Shown here one piece after another: positions 45,747-53,622 of a DNA stretch of 64,000 bases (the first letter of the stretch is position 1; every line of letters begins with the position of its first letter). This DNA is from Sphingopyxis italica (lineage in GTDB: Bacteria; Pseudomonadota; Alphaproteobacteria; Sphingomonadales; Sphingomonadaceae), in NCBI RefSeq assembly GCF_011926545.1, contig NZ_JAATIT010000002.1:434001-498000 (forward strand), written 5' to 3'. Both the position numbers and the translations under genes were made by a program. The notes below the pieces were generated by a model. The model worked only from the letters and a program-made list of their open reading frames with translations. It searched no databases and was not told where the DNA came from.

Positions 45747-46886
45747 TCAATCCGCCAGCGTGATCCGCTCATAGCGGTCCATATGGAAGTCGGCGCTGCC
45801 GAACTGGCTCTCGATCATCGTCGCGCGCTTGAAATAGTGGCCGATGGCGAGTTCCTGCGTGATGCCGATCCCGCCGTGCGTCTGGATCGCATTCTGCCCG
45901 ACGAAGTTCGCGCCGCGCGCGACCTTGTTCTTCGCCGCCGACACCGCCGCCATCCGCTCGTTCGCGGGCAGGCCCAGCTTCAGCGTGCCCATGATCGTCA
46001 TCGAACGCGCCTGTTCGACCTCCATGAACATGTCGACCATGCGGTGCTGGAGCACCTGGAATTTGGCGATCGGCACGCCGAACTGCTTGCGCTGCTGCGT
46101 ATATTCGAGCGTGCCTTCGTGCAGTTTCTGCATCACCCCGGTCGCCTCGGCGCAGACGGCCACCGTCGCTTCATCGACGATCTGCTCGACCAGCGGCAGG
46201 CCCGCGCCCTCGCCGCCGAGCAACGCGTCGCCGGGGATCGCGACATTCTCGAAATAGATTTCCGACGCGCGGCTGCCATCGACGGTCGGATAGTCGCGGC
46301 GGACGATGCCGGGCAGATTGGCGTCGATCAGGAACAGCGAGACGCCGTCCTTGTCCCGCTGACCGCCGCCGGTGCGTGCGGTGACGAGCAGGTGCGTCGC
46401 CCAAGGCGCGGCATAGACGACGCCCTTGTGACCGTTCAGCAGATAGCCCGCGCCATCCTTTTTGGCTGTGGTGCGCAGATTGGCGAGATCGTAGCGCCCC
46501 TGTGGCTCAGCATAGGCGAAAGCGACGATCGCATTGCCCGCGATGATCTCGGGGATCATCGCGTCGGCCTGCGCGCCGCCGACAGCCTTCAGCGCGCCGC
46601 CCGCGATGACGACGGTCGGCAGATAGGGCTCGATCCCGATGACCTTGCCGAGCTCCTCCATGACGATCGCATTTTCGAGCGCGCCGCCGCCGAGGCCGCC
46701 ATGCTCTTCGGCAAAAGGCGCGCCGAGCATACCGAGTTCCTGCGCGAGCGCGGTCCAGATTGCCGGATCGCGACCGCCGTCGCCATTGATGAACTTCTGG
46801 CGTGTCTCGAAATCATAGGTGTCGCTCAGGAAGCGGGCGAGCGTGTCGCGGATCATGTCCTGCGTTTCGGTGTAGGTGAAATCCAT
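45747..46886 (-). CDS. Acyl-CoA dehydrogenase family protein
   Basis: 379 aa from ATG 46886 (GAGAGGG upstream). The N domain has ELGMLGAPFAEEHGGLGGGALENAIVMEELGK. The middle domain has VAFAYAEPQGRYDLANLRT. The C-terminal domain contains QTHGGIGITQELAIGHYFKRATMI. These flavoenzymes introduce a 2,3-double bond into acyl-CoAs. The catalytic Glu position is not assigned with confidence. It is paired with a second ACAD upstream; such pairs can form heteromeric enzymes acting on steroid or branched acyl-CoAs. Confidence 0.88.
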   Translation of the reverse strand: MDFTYTETQDMIRDTLARFLSDTYDFETRQKFINGDGGRDPAIWTALAQELGMLGAPFAEEHGGLGGGALENAIVMEELGKVIGIEPYLPTVVIAGGALKAVGGAQADAMIPEIIAGNAIVAFAYAEPQGRYDLANLRTTAKKDGAGYLLNGHKGVVYAAPWATHLLVTARTGGGQRDKDGVSLFLIDANLPGIVRRDYPTVDGSRASEIYFENVAIPGDALLGGEGAGLPLVEQIVDEATVAVCAEATGVMQKLHEGTLEYTQQRKQFGVPIAKFQVLQHRMVDMFMEVEQARSMTIMGTLKLGLPANERMAAVSAAKNKVARGANFVGQNAIQTHGGIGITQELAIGHYFKRATMIESQFGSADFHMDRYERITLAD

Positions 46887-46899
46887 TGTTTGCCCTCTC

Positions 46900-46984
46900 A
46901 TAAATAGGGACAGTCCCTATTTATCGGATATCATCATTGCGGCTGGCCCGGCGCTCGCGATAAATAGGGACTGTCCCTATTTAT
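46900..46984. repeat. Pair of 25-nt palindromes between two acyl-CoA dehydrogenase genes
   Basis: Two copies (46900-46924, 46960-46984) of a palindrome with 12-nt arms ATAAATAGGGAC / GTCCCTATTTAT and a single central base (A in one, T in the other). They are 60 nt apart. The AT-rich ends and GGGACNGTCCC core recall REP-type elements moved by RAYT transposases. Both copies would form hairpins in the two-gene transcript. Confidence 0.85.
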
Positions 46985-46997
46985 GGGCGCCGGTGCG

Positions 46998-48203
46998 TTA
47001 AAGCCCCAAAACCATCTTTGCGATGATGTTGCGCTGGATCTCGTTCGATCCGCCATAGATGGTCGTCTTGCGCATGTTGAAATAGGTCGGCGCCGCACGG
47101 TGCGCATAGTCCGGACCGATCGGATGTTCGTTATCGCCCTCGCCGAACCCGCGGAAGTAGGGCGCGCCATAATGTCCGACGGCTTCCAGCGTCAGTTCGG
47201 TCAGCCGCTGCTGGATTTCGCTGCCCTTGATCTTGAGCAGGCTCGATTCCGGCCCCGGTCCCTTGCCCGCATTGGCGCCGGCGAGGCTGCGCAGTTCGGT
47301 GAATTCGAGCGCGGTCAGATCGACCTCGAGCTCGGCGAGCTTGCGCTTGAAGAAGGCATTGGCGATCAGCGGTTTGTCGCCGTCGAGTTCGGTGCGCGCG
47401 ATGTCCTTCACCTTCTCGATCCCGCGCTTCGACGCCGCGACGCCGGCGATGCCGGTGCGTTCGTGCGCGAGCAGGAATTTGGCGCAGGTCCAGCCCTTAT
47501 TCTCTTCGTAAACGCGCTGCGACACCGGCACGCGGACGTCCTCCAGCCACACCTCGTTAACCTCATGCTCGCCGCCGAGCGTGATGATCGGGCGCACGGT
47601 GATGCCGGGCGATTTCATGTCGATTAAAAGGAAGCTAATGCCTTCCTGCTGCTTGGCATCCTTGTCGGTGCGGACGAGGAAAAAGCCCCAGTCGGCGTGC
47701 TGCGCGAGGGTCGTCCACGTCTTTTGTCCGTTGACGATATAATCGTCGCCCCCAGAATCATTGGCGCGAACCGCCGTCGTGCGAAGCGAGGCGAGGTCGC
47801 TGCCCGAACCAGGCTCCGAATAGCCCTGGCACCACCAATCCTCGCCCGACAGGATGCGCGGCAGGAAATGCGCCTTCTGCTCGGGGGTGCCGAAGCTGTA
47901 GATGACCGGGCCGACCATCGCGAGACCGAAGGGCATCAGGCGAATGCAGTCGGCGCGCGCGGTTTCTTCGGACCAGATGAAACGCTGCGTCGGCGTCCAG
48001 CCGGTGCCGCCATATTCGACCGGCCAGGCGGGCGCGATCCAGCCCTTTTTGTGAAGGATCTTGTGCCAGGCGAGGAAATCCTCCTTGGACAATTCTTCGC
48101 CCTCGTCCTGCTTGCCGCGGAGTTCCGCGGGGTAATTTTCGGCGATGAATTGGCGAACTTCCTGCTGGAAGGCCAAATCTTCGGGGCTGAATTCCATGTC
48201 CAT
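46998..48203 (-). CDS. Acyl-CoA dehydrogenase family protein
   Basis: 401 aa from ATG 48203 with GGGAG upstream. N-terminal MEFSPEDLAFQQEVRQFIAENYP, then WPVEYGGTGWTPTQRFIWSEE, WCQGYSEPGSGSDLASLRT (flavin/substrate loop), and C-terminal TTIYGGSNEIQRNIIAKMVLGL, all typical of the ACAD family. It lies upstream of the second ACAD on the same strand, with about 110 nt and two palindromes between them. The substrate is not known. Confidence 0.9.
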   Translation of the reverse strand: MDMEFSPEDLAFQQEVRQFIAENYPAELRGKQDEGEELSKEDFLAWHKILHKKGWIAPAWPVEYGGTGWTPTQRFIWSEETARADCIRLMPFGLAMVGPVIYSFGTPEQKAHFLPRILSGEDWWCQGYSEPGSGSDLASLRTTAVRANDSGGDDYIVNGQKTWTTLAQHADWGFFLVRTDKDAKQQEGISFLLIDMKSPGITVRPIITLGGEHEVNEVWLEDVRVPVSQRVYEENKGWTCAKFLLAHERTGIAGVAASKRGIEKVKDIARTELDGDKPLIANAFFKRKLAELEVDLTALEFTELRSLAGANAGKGPGPESSLLKIKGSEIQQRLTELTLEAVGHYGAPYFRGFGEGDNEHPIGPDYAHRAAPTYFNMRKTTIYGGSNEIQRNIIAKMVLGL

Positions 48204-48250
48204 CGCGAATCTCCCATTGGGCATTGGCGCCCTTATAATGGACGCTCACC

Positions 48251-48266
48251 TTTACGTAAACGGCAA
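48251..48266. promoter_or_regulatory. Possible MerR-type (LiuR-like) operator upstream of the acyl-CoA dehydrogenase genes
   Basis: TTTACGTAAACGGCAA lies 48 nt upstream of the acyl-CoA dehydrogenase ATG and divergent from the metallo-hydrolase. It resembles the TTTACG/TNAACGTNAA operators of LiuR-type regulators of acyl-CoA breakdown. A TATAA-like block (on the minus strand near 48230-48237) could be the -10. No regulator gene is nearby, so this is a pattern match only. Confidence 0.35.
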
Positions 48267-48366
48267 GTTGCGACTTGCAACCTTCCTTGCCCCGATGATT
48301 GCGCCTATCATCGCCGCTTGTCCAGCATGTGCGACAAGCCGCGTGCGGACCGGGAGGGGGCGAAGA

Positions 48367-49443
48367 ATGACCAGAAATCAGCGGGCCGCGCTGTGGATCG
48401 CGGCGATCATCGGCGTCGGGGTGCTGTCAGCATGGCTGTTCCAGCGGCCGATCGGCATGTGGCTTTTCGACCGAGCCGTCGAGCGCGGCGTCGCGCGCGA
48501 TCCGCTCGCCACCCTCCCCGACGGACTGCATGTCGGCCTGTGCGGTACCGGTTCGCCGCTTCCGGCGCGCGAGCGCGCGGCGTCCTGCACCGTCGTCATC
48601 GCGGGCAAGGCGATGTTCGTCGTCGATGCGGGCGAAGGCGCGGCGCGCAATATTTCGCTGATGGGCCTGCCCAACGGCCAAATCCGGGCGCTTTTCCTCA
48701 CGCACTTTCACTCGGACCATATCGACGGCATGGGTCCGATGATGCTGCTGCGCTGGACCGCCAGCGGGAACCGGTCGCCCCTGCCCGTCCATGGCCCGAC
48801 GGGCGTCGAGGGGGTGATCGCGGGGTTCAACGCCGCCTACGCGCTCGATAACGGGTATCGCACCGCGCACCATGGTGCCCAGATCACGCCGCCCGCCGCC
48901 GCCGGGGCGGTCGCGATGTCTTTCGACCTCCCGGCCTCGCCGACGGTCGTTTATGATGCCGGGGGCTTGCGCGTCACCGCCTTCGCGGTCGATCATCGCC
49001 CGGTGCGGCCCTCGGTCGGCTATCGCTTCGACTATAAGGGGCGCAGCGTCGTGATCAGCGGCGACACCGCGCGATCGAAAACGCTCGAAACGGCCGCGAA
49101 AGGCGCCGACCTGCTGATCCACGAGGCGCTCCAGCCAAAGATGGTGAAGACGCTCGCCGCACAGCTCGACAAGGTCGGCCGCAAACAGACCGCGCAGATC
49201 ATGCGCGACATCCTCGATTATCACGCGAGCCCGGCGCAAGCGGCCGACAGCGCACGCACCGCGGGGGTGAAGATGCTCGTGCTCAGCCATGTCGTGCCGT
49301 CGATGCCCTCGCCCTATCTGGACGCGGCCTTCCTCGATGGGGCCGAGGATCATCTCGACGGACCGATCGTCGTCGGCGAGGATGGCGAATATTTCTCGCT
49401 ACCCGCGAAGGGCACGGCAATCGAACGCGGACGCTGGTTTTAG
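48367..49443 (+). CDS. Metallo-beta-lactamase-fold hydrolase (RNase Z-like), membrane-anchored
   Basis: 358 aa from ATG 48367, GGGAGGGGG upstream. One N-terminal hydrophobic helix (AALWIAAIIGVGVLSAWLF) suggests an anchor or signal. The catalytic motif THFHSDHIDG, VDAGEGAARNI, ISGDTARSKTL and LSHVVP give the metal-binding set of the MBL fold. The layout GTGSPLPARERAASCTVV resembles RNase Z/ElaC. A periplasmic location argues against a tRNA role; an arylsulfatase- or lactonase-like role is possible. Convergent with the next gene (4-nt overlap). Confidence 0.85.
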   Translation: MTRNQRAALWIAAIIGVGVLSAWLFQRPIGMWLFDRAVERGVARDPLATLPDGLHVGLCGTGSPLPARERAASCTVVIAGKAMFVVDAGEGAARNISLMGLPNGQIRALFLTHFHSDHIDGMGPMMLLRWTASGNRSPLPVHGPTGVEGVIAGFNAAYALDNGYRTAHHGAQITPPAAAGAVAMSFDLPASPTVVYDAGGLRVTAFAVDHRPVRPSVGYRFDYKGRSVVISGDTARSKTLETAAKGADLLIHEALQPKMVKTLAAQLDKVGRKQTAQIMRDILDYHASPAQAADSARTAGVKMLVLSHVVPSMPSPYLDAAFLDGAEDHLDGPIVVGEDGEYFSLPAKGTAIERGRWF

Positions 49444-50345
49444 GGCCTGTCCTGAAGGCGCGTAACGAGCACGACGGCGCCCTCGCTGGCATAGGGCCCG
49501 CGCACCTCCGCGATCGTCAGGTTGACGTCGACGGCTGACCCGTCGCGCGTCACCATCTGCGACGCGAGGCGGGCCGGGTCGCCCGAGCGGAAAACCGATT
49601 CGAGCGCCTCGACGAAGGCGGCGCGCTGCCCGACCGCCAAAAGCGCGGAAAAGCGCACGCGGCGGATCGCGGCCGGATCGACGCCGACCAGCGCGGTGAG
49701 CATCATATTCGCCGACTCCACCGTTTCGCGGACCGAAATGCGGGCGTGACCGATGCCGCCATCGCTCTCGATTGCATTCAGCATCGCGGCGCGCATTCCG
49801 CCGGCCGCAACATCCTCCATCGCCTCGCTGATGTCGCGCAGCATGATCGCGCCGCCGACGGGCGCCGGAACCAGATCGACGTGCAGCCACTGGCGCGGTC
49901 GCAACAGTCCGGGCAGGTCGCCCGAAAAGCGTTCCCTGTGGCCGAGCAGGCGGGTGATATGGTGGCTAACGAGACTGTCGCCGAGCGACGGCAGCGCGGC
50001 GATCAGCGCCTCGCCGATCAGGCTGGCCGCCGGCATTTCGAGCATATCGGACGCCGCGGGATTGACCGCTACGATGCGCCGCTGCCGGTCGATCAGGATC
50101 ACCGCGTCGCGGACCGATTCGACGAGTCCGGCAAGCGAGGCCTGGAGCAGATCCGACGCCGCGGCTACATCGCGCGCCATCTTGCCGTCGAGACGGCGAT
50201 AATCGTCGAGCGAGATCAGCACATGCGCATCCTTGCCATGATGCGTCACGACGACGGGCTTGCGCGCCGACTGCAATCGCCAATTGGCAAAGCCGCGAAT
50301 GAAATCCGCCGCCGATACGCGCTGTGGTTCTTGTGCGGTCGCCAC
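49440..50345 (-). CDS. Phd/YefM-like DNA-binding domain fused to PAS sensor domains
   Basis: 301 aa from GTG 50345, with GGGGG 5 nt upstream and a TATAAT 25 nt upstream. The N-terminal about 55 residues (RVSAADFIRGFANWRLQSARKP then VVVTHHGKDAHVLISLDDYRRL) match the Phd/YefM antitoxin fold, which binds palindromic operators. After a short helix, PAS one (about 75-190: AVILIDRQRRIVAVNPAASDMLEM) and a second PAS-like domain (about 195-301) follow. No toxin gene is visible. Likely a sensory transcriptional regulator; ligand unknown. It lies downstream of tadE-tadG on the same strand. Confidence 0.72.
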   Translation of the reverse strand: MATAQEPQRVSAADFIRGFANWRLQSARKPVVVTHHGKDAHVLISLDDYRRLDGKMARDVAAASDLLQASLAGLVESVRDAVILIDRQRRIVAVNPAASDMLEMPAASLIGEALIAALPSLGDSLVSHHITRLLGHRERFSGDLPGLLRPRQWLHVDLVPAPVGGAIMLRDISEAMEDVAAGGMRAAMLNAIESDGGIGHARISVRETVESANMMLTALVGVDPAAIRRVRFSALLAVGQRAAFVEALESVFRSGDPARLASQMVTRDGSAVDVNLTIAEVRGPYASEGAVVLVTRLQDRP

Positions 50346-50369
50346 GATCACCCCCAAAGTCTTACGACC

Positions 50370-50375
50370 ATTATA
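50370..50375 (-). promoter_or_regulatory. Sigma-70 -10 element of the Phd-PAS gene
   Basis: A perfect TATAAT on the minus strand, 25 nt upstream of the GTG start. No good TTGACA is present at 17 nt, which would fit a promoter needing an activator or one affected by the palindrome at 50399-50422. If this is used, translation must begin at 50345 or 50351, not at the ATG at 50405. Confidence 0.5.
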
Positions 50376-50398
50376 GGGCCCGCGAGGGGTGATCGGGC

Positions 50399-50422
50399 GC
50401 GCCATTAGGTCCCTAATGGCGC
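50399..50422. promoter_or_regulatory. Perfect 24-bp palindrome, candidate operator
   Basis: Arms of 11 bp, GCGCCATTAGG and CCTAATGGCGC, with a 2-nt centre. It lies between tadG's stop (50437) and the -10 at 50375, covering about -36 to -59 of the inferred start. Phd/YefM-type proteins autoregulate by binding palindromes, so it may be the operator of the adjacent Phd-PAS regulator. It could also act as a hairpin in the tadG transcript; there is no T run. Confidence 0.55.
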
Positions 50423-50436
50423 CACCCTGCGCGGGA

Positions 50437-52059
50437 TCAGACCAGCCGCGCCTTGCCGCAGCGCAGCGCGTTGATCCGCGTATCGGCCTGCCCGACCTGC
50501 AAGCCGAGCAAGCCCGTGAGGTCCGATAGCACGCTGTCGAGCACCGGGGCGGCAAGCGCGACCGTTTCGCCGACCACGCTCGTCAAGGCTTTCAGGTTCA
50601 GGGCCAGGCCGAGGACGTTGACGTCGAGTTCCATCTCGTCCGCGAGCGACCCCGCCGCGCCCGCGACCAGCCCGGTGCTCGACACCGTCTTCACCTTTCC
50701 CTCGTCGATCTCGCTGCGCGAAAAGGCGACGGGCTTTTCATCGAGGTCGGACAGGGTCAGCTCGGCCCGCGCGTCGATGCTGACGAGCGGCAATTTTACC
50801 ACGCGCGCGGGTTGAGGGTCGAGCGGGCGCTGCATGTCCTGGAAATCGCTGTCGGGAACCGTCCCGATCGCGACCATCGCAGGGGACGTCACGACGCCGA
50901 GCGATACCGCGGCGCCGCTGTTTGGCGCACAGTCGATGTCGGTGATCCGCGCCGAGGCCGACCCGAGCTCGGCGAGCAGCGGCACATGGACGCTGGCGAG
51001 CGGTGTCGCGACGCGCGTATCGACCTTCAGCCGGACCTGCGCGGTGCGGACGATGACATCATTGGTATCGGTCACCGCGATGAGCGGCGAGTCGGCGGGC
51101 GGCTCGCCGACGAGCAGCGCGATATCGACGCCCGATCCGCCGGGCAGGTTGCCCGCTAGCGACAGGTCGACCTGGCGGTTCGCATTGCCGAGGAGCAACA
51201 TGGCGCGAAGGAGGCTGAGCGCGTTGACCTTCACCGGATTGGCGGCGTCGATGCGGATGCTCGACGAGCGTGGGCCGAGGTCGATCGCCCGCGATGGCAG
51301 CAGCGCGCGCGGCAGCGCGGCATCGGCGATATGTTCGAGCGCGCTCGCCGCCTGCCCGTCCGACGCGCTCGCCAGCGCCGATACCACTTGCGGCAAGGTC
51401 GCCTGCGTGTTTAGCGTTTGGCCGAACGTCAGCACATCGGCATCGAGCTGCGTCCGGAGCGCGTCCGAAAAGGCGAGCAGGTCGATGTCGGTGCTCGCGA
51501 GCGCATTATAGTCCATGACCGAAAGGCTGACCTCGCTGCCGGTCAGTGCCGACAGCAGCGCGTTGGGCAGGCCGCCGTTCAGCGCCGCGACGCGCGATCC
51601 GAGCGAAAAGGCGGCATAGCCGCGCCGCGCGCCCGTCGCGGTCGCGCGGATGATGCTATCCTGCCGGCCGGTCAGAAAGCTGCCGAAGAACAGCGGGCGA
51701 TTGCGCGTCAGCGTGACTCGTATCGCATTCGGCGACGCGCCGCCGCCGCTGAAGCGCTGTTCGGCCTGAATCGAGGGATCCGCCGTGTAAGTGCCCGGGA
51801 TCAAAGCCGCGATGGCGATGCCGCAATCGCAATTGGCCGCGATGATCCGCTCCGCCGCCGCGCGCTCCTCGCCCGGCCGCCCGGCCGCAGCCATCGCCGC
51901 GGCGTCCGCGATCCCCTGCAACTTCCGCCGGTCGAGATAGAGCGAACCGAGGTCGACCGCGAAGGCCGCCGACCCGATCAGCATCGTCATGCCGAAGGCG
52001 GTCGTGATGCTGATGCTCGCACGGCGGTTGCGGACAAGGCGGCGCAGGGCGGAAAGCAT
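50437..52059 (-). CDS. tadG: TadG-like pilus assembly protein
   Basis: 540 aa from ATG 52059, 2 nt after the tadE stop. N-terminal RRASISITTAFGMTMLIGSAAFAVDLGSLYLDRRKLQGIADAAAMAAA is the typical TadG/DUF2134 segment with one membrane helix. The long periplasmic part has no clear VWA domain. TadG is a minor pseudopilin-associated protein of the Flp machinery. The rest of the pilus genes lie 30 kb away at 13.2-20.3 kb. Confidence 0.85.
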   Translation of the reverse strand: MLSALRRLVRNRRASISITTAFGMTMLIGSAAFAVDLGSLYLDRRKLQGIADAAAMAAAGRPGEERAAAERIIAANCDCGIAIAALIPGTYTADPSIQAEQRFSGGGASPNAIRVTLTRNRPLFFGSFLTGRQDSIIRATATGARRGYAAFSLGSRVAALNGGLPNALLSALTGSEVSLSVMDYNALASTDIDLLAFSDALRTQLDADVLTFGQTLNTQATLPQVVSALASASDGQAASALEHIADAALPRALLPSRAIDLGPRSSSIRIDAANPVKVNALSLLRAMLLLGNANRQVDLSLAGNLPGGSGVDIALLVGEPPADSPLIAVTDTNDVIVRTAQVRLKVDTRVATPLASVHVPLLAELGSASARITDIDCAPNSGAAVSLGVVTSPAMVAIGTVPDSDFQDMQRPLDPQPARVVKLPLVSIDARAELTLSDLDEKPVAFSRSEIDEGKVKTVSSTGLVAGAAGSLADEMELDVNVLGLALNLKALTSVVGETVALAAPVLDSVLSDLTGLLGLQVGQADTRINALRCGKARLV

Positions 52060-52061
52060 CG

Positions 52062-52505
52062 TCAATCGACCGGCAATTCGAAGGTCGCGCGGGCGCGAAT
52101 GACCTCACCCGGCGACGGAACGAAGCTCGAGCGCAACAAGCTGTCCTGCGGCGCCGTGTAAGTGACGGCGACGGTAATCGCCTCGCCGGTTTCGGATATC
52201 GCGACGCTGTGCGTGCCGCCCACGGCTTGCAGGCTGCGCGCCACCGCGCGGTTCGCGACCGCGCTCCGGTCGGCGGCGTCGAGGCCGACGATCGAAGCCC
52301 GCGCGCCGTCGTTGGCGGCCTGCTGCACATTATGCGCGAGCATGAAATATTGGCCGTAGACGAGGACACCCATCAGCAACGCGAGGAGCAGCGGCAGCAC
52401 CAGCGCCATTTCGACGATGGCGGCGCCGCGCTCCTCGCGCGCCAGGGTAAGGTCTGCCTTGCCGATGTTGCGGACGCACCGCGAAAATATGCTGGAACCG
52501 GTCAT
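52062..52505 (-). CDS. tadE: TadE-family pseudopilin
   Basis: 147 aa from ATG 52505. N-terminal region with EERGAAIVEMALVLPLLLALLMGVLVYGQYF matches the TadE pseudopilin helix and its conserved Glu after the cleavage region. Pseudopilins of this kind are processed by CpaA and needed for Flp pilus assembly. It is directly upstream of tadG. An upstream in-frame start at 52604 lacks family support. Confidence 0.85.
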   Translation of the reverse strand: MTGSSIFSRCVRNIGKADLTLAREERGAAIVEMALVLPLLLALLMGVLVYGQYFMLAHNVQQAANDGARASIVGLDAADRSAVANRAVARSLQAVGGTHSVAISETGEAITVAVTYTAPQDSLLRSSFVPSPGEVIRARATFELPVD

Positions 52506-52673
52506 GCGGCCAGAATGGCGCGGGCAAATGAAAGCGGCGTCGAGAAGACCCGACGCCGCCTTTATGTATTTTGCAGGATTTCGCCGCGCGTCACATCGCG
52601 GCAATCGGCGGCAAAACGGCCCATGTTGCCGTGTGGTTAATCGCCGCGATGCACCGCTACGCGCAAAATGCGA

Positions 52674-53549
52674 TCATTCGGCGTCCTCCAACTTGTCCTG
52701 CGTGCGCAGCTCGAAGTCGGACGCGTCGTGGCGTTCGCGAAGCTGGCTCGCCGGATCGCCCGTCACGCGGTTGACCATGCGCCCACGCCTCACCGCCGGG
52801 CGCGCCGCGAGCTGGTCGGTCCAGCGCTGGACATTCTTGTAATCGTCGACCTGCAGGAATTCACCGGCTTCATAAACGAGCCCCTTGGCGAGCGCGCCAT
52901 ACCAGGGCCAGATCGCCATGTCGGCGATCGTATAGTCGGTGCCCGCGATATGCTCATGCTCCGCCAGCTGGCGATCGAGCACGTCGAGCTGGCGCTTCAC
53001 TTCCATCGCATAGCGATTGATCGGATATTCCTGCTTCGTCGGCGCATAGGCGTAGAAATGCCCGAAACCGCCGCCGAGAAAAGGCGCGCTGCCCATCTGC
53101 CACATCAGCCACGACAGCGTTTCGGCGCGCTTTGCGGGATCGGTCGGCAGGAAAGCGCCGAATTTTTCGGCGAGATGGATCAGGATCGCGCCCGATTCGA
53201 ACACGCGGATCGGATCGGCCCCGCTGCGGTCGACAAGCGCGGGGATCTTGCTGTTCGGATTGGCGCCGACGAAACCGCTCGAAAATTGGTCGCCCTCGCC
53301 GATATTGATCAGCCAGGCGTCATATTCGGCGCCCGCATGGCCCGCCGCGAGCAGTTCCTCGAGCATCACCGTGACCTTCACGCCATTGGGTGTGCCGAGC
53401 GAATAGAGCTGGAGCGGATGCTTGCCGATCGGCAGATCCTTGTCGTGCGTCGGGCCCGCGACCGGCCGGTTGATATTGGCGAAGCGCCCGCCGCTTTCCT
53501 TGTCCCACGTCCAGATTTTCGGCGGCACATATTCGCTGTTGTCGGTCAT
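52674..53549 (-). CDS. yghU: GSH-dependent disulfide-bond oxidoreductase, YghU type
   Basis: 291 aa. Strong YghU signatures: PPKIWTWDKESGGRFANINRPVAGPTHDKDLPIGKHPLQLYSLGTPNGVKVTVMLEE, DQFSSGFVGANPNSKIPALVDRSG. Nu-class glutathione transferase that reduces disulfides or organic hydroperoxides with GSH in the cytosol. GAGGAG lies 8 nt before the ATG. It stands alone between tadE and the CoA-transferase on the same strand. Confidence 0.93.
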   Translation of the reverse strand: MTDNSEYVPPKIWTWDKESGGRFANINRPVAGPTHDKDLPIGKHPLQLYSLGTPNGVKVTVMLEELLAAGHAGAEYDAWLINIGEGDQFSSGFVGANPNSKIPALVDRSGADPIRVFESGAILIHLAEKFGAFLPTDPAKRAETLSWLMWQMGSAPFLGGGFGHFYAYAPTKQEYPINRYAMEVKRQLDVLDRQLAEHEHIAGTDYTIADMAIWPWYGALAKGLVYEAGEFLQVDDYKNVQRWTDQLAARPAVRRGRMVNRVTGDPASQLRERHDASDFELRTQDKLEDAE

Positions 53550-53622
53550 CGGGAGCTCCTCGGCTGATTTTTATACTGACCGGTAACTTAAGTGGCGGTT
53601 GCCGTTTGTCCACCCTTCCCGT

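Noticed and set aside
53555-53600. TACTGACCGGTAACTTAAG upstream of yghU as a repressor site
   Set aside because: The palindromic core is only ACCGGT; too short to support an operator.
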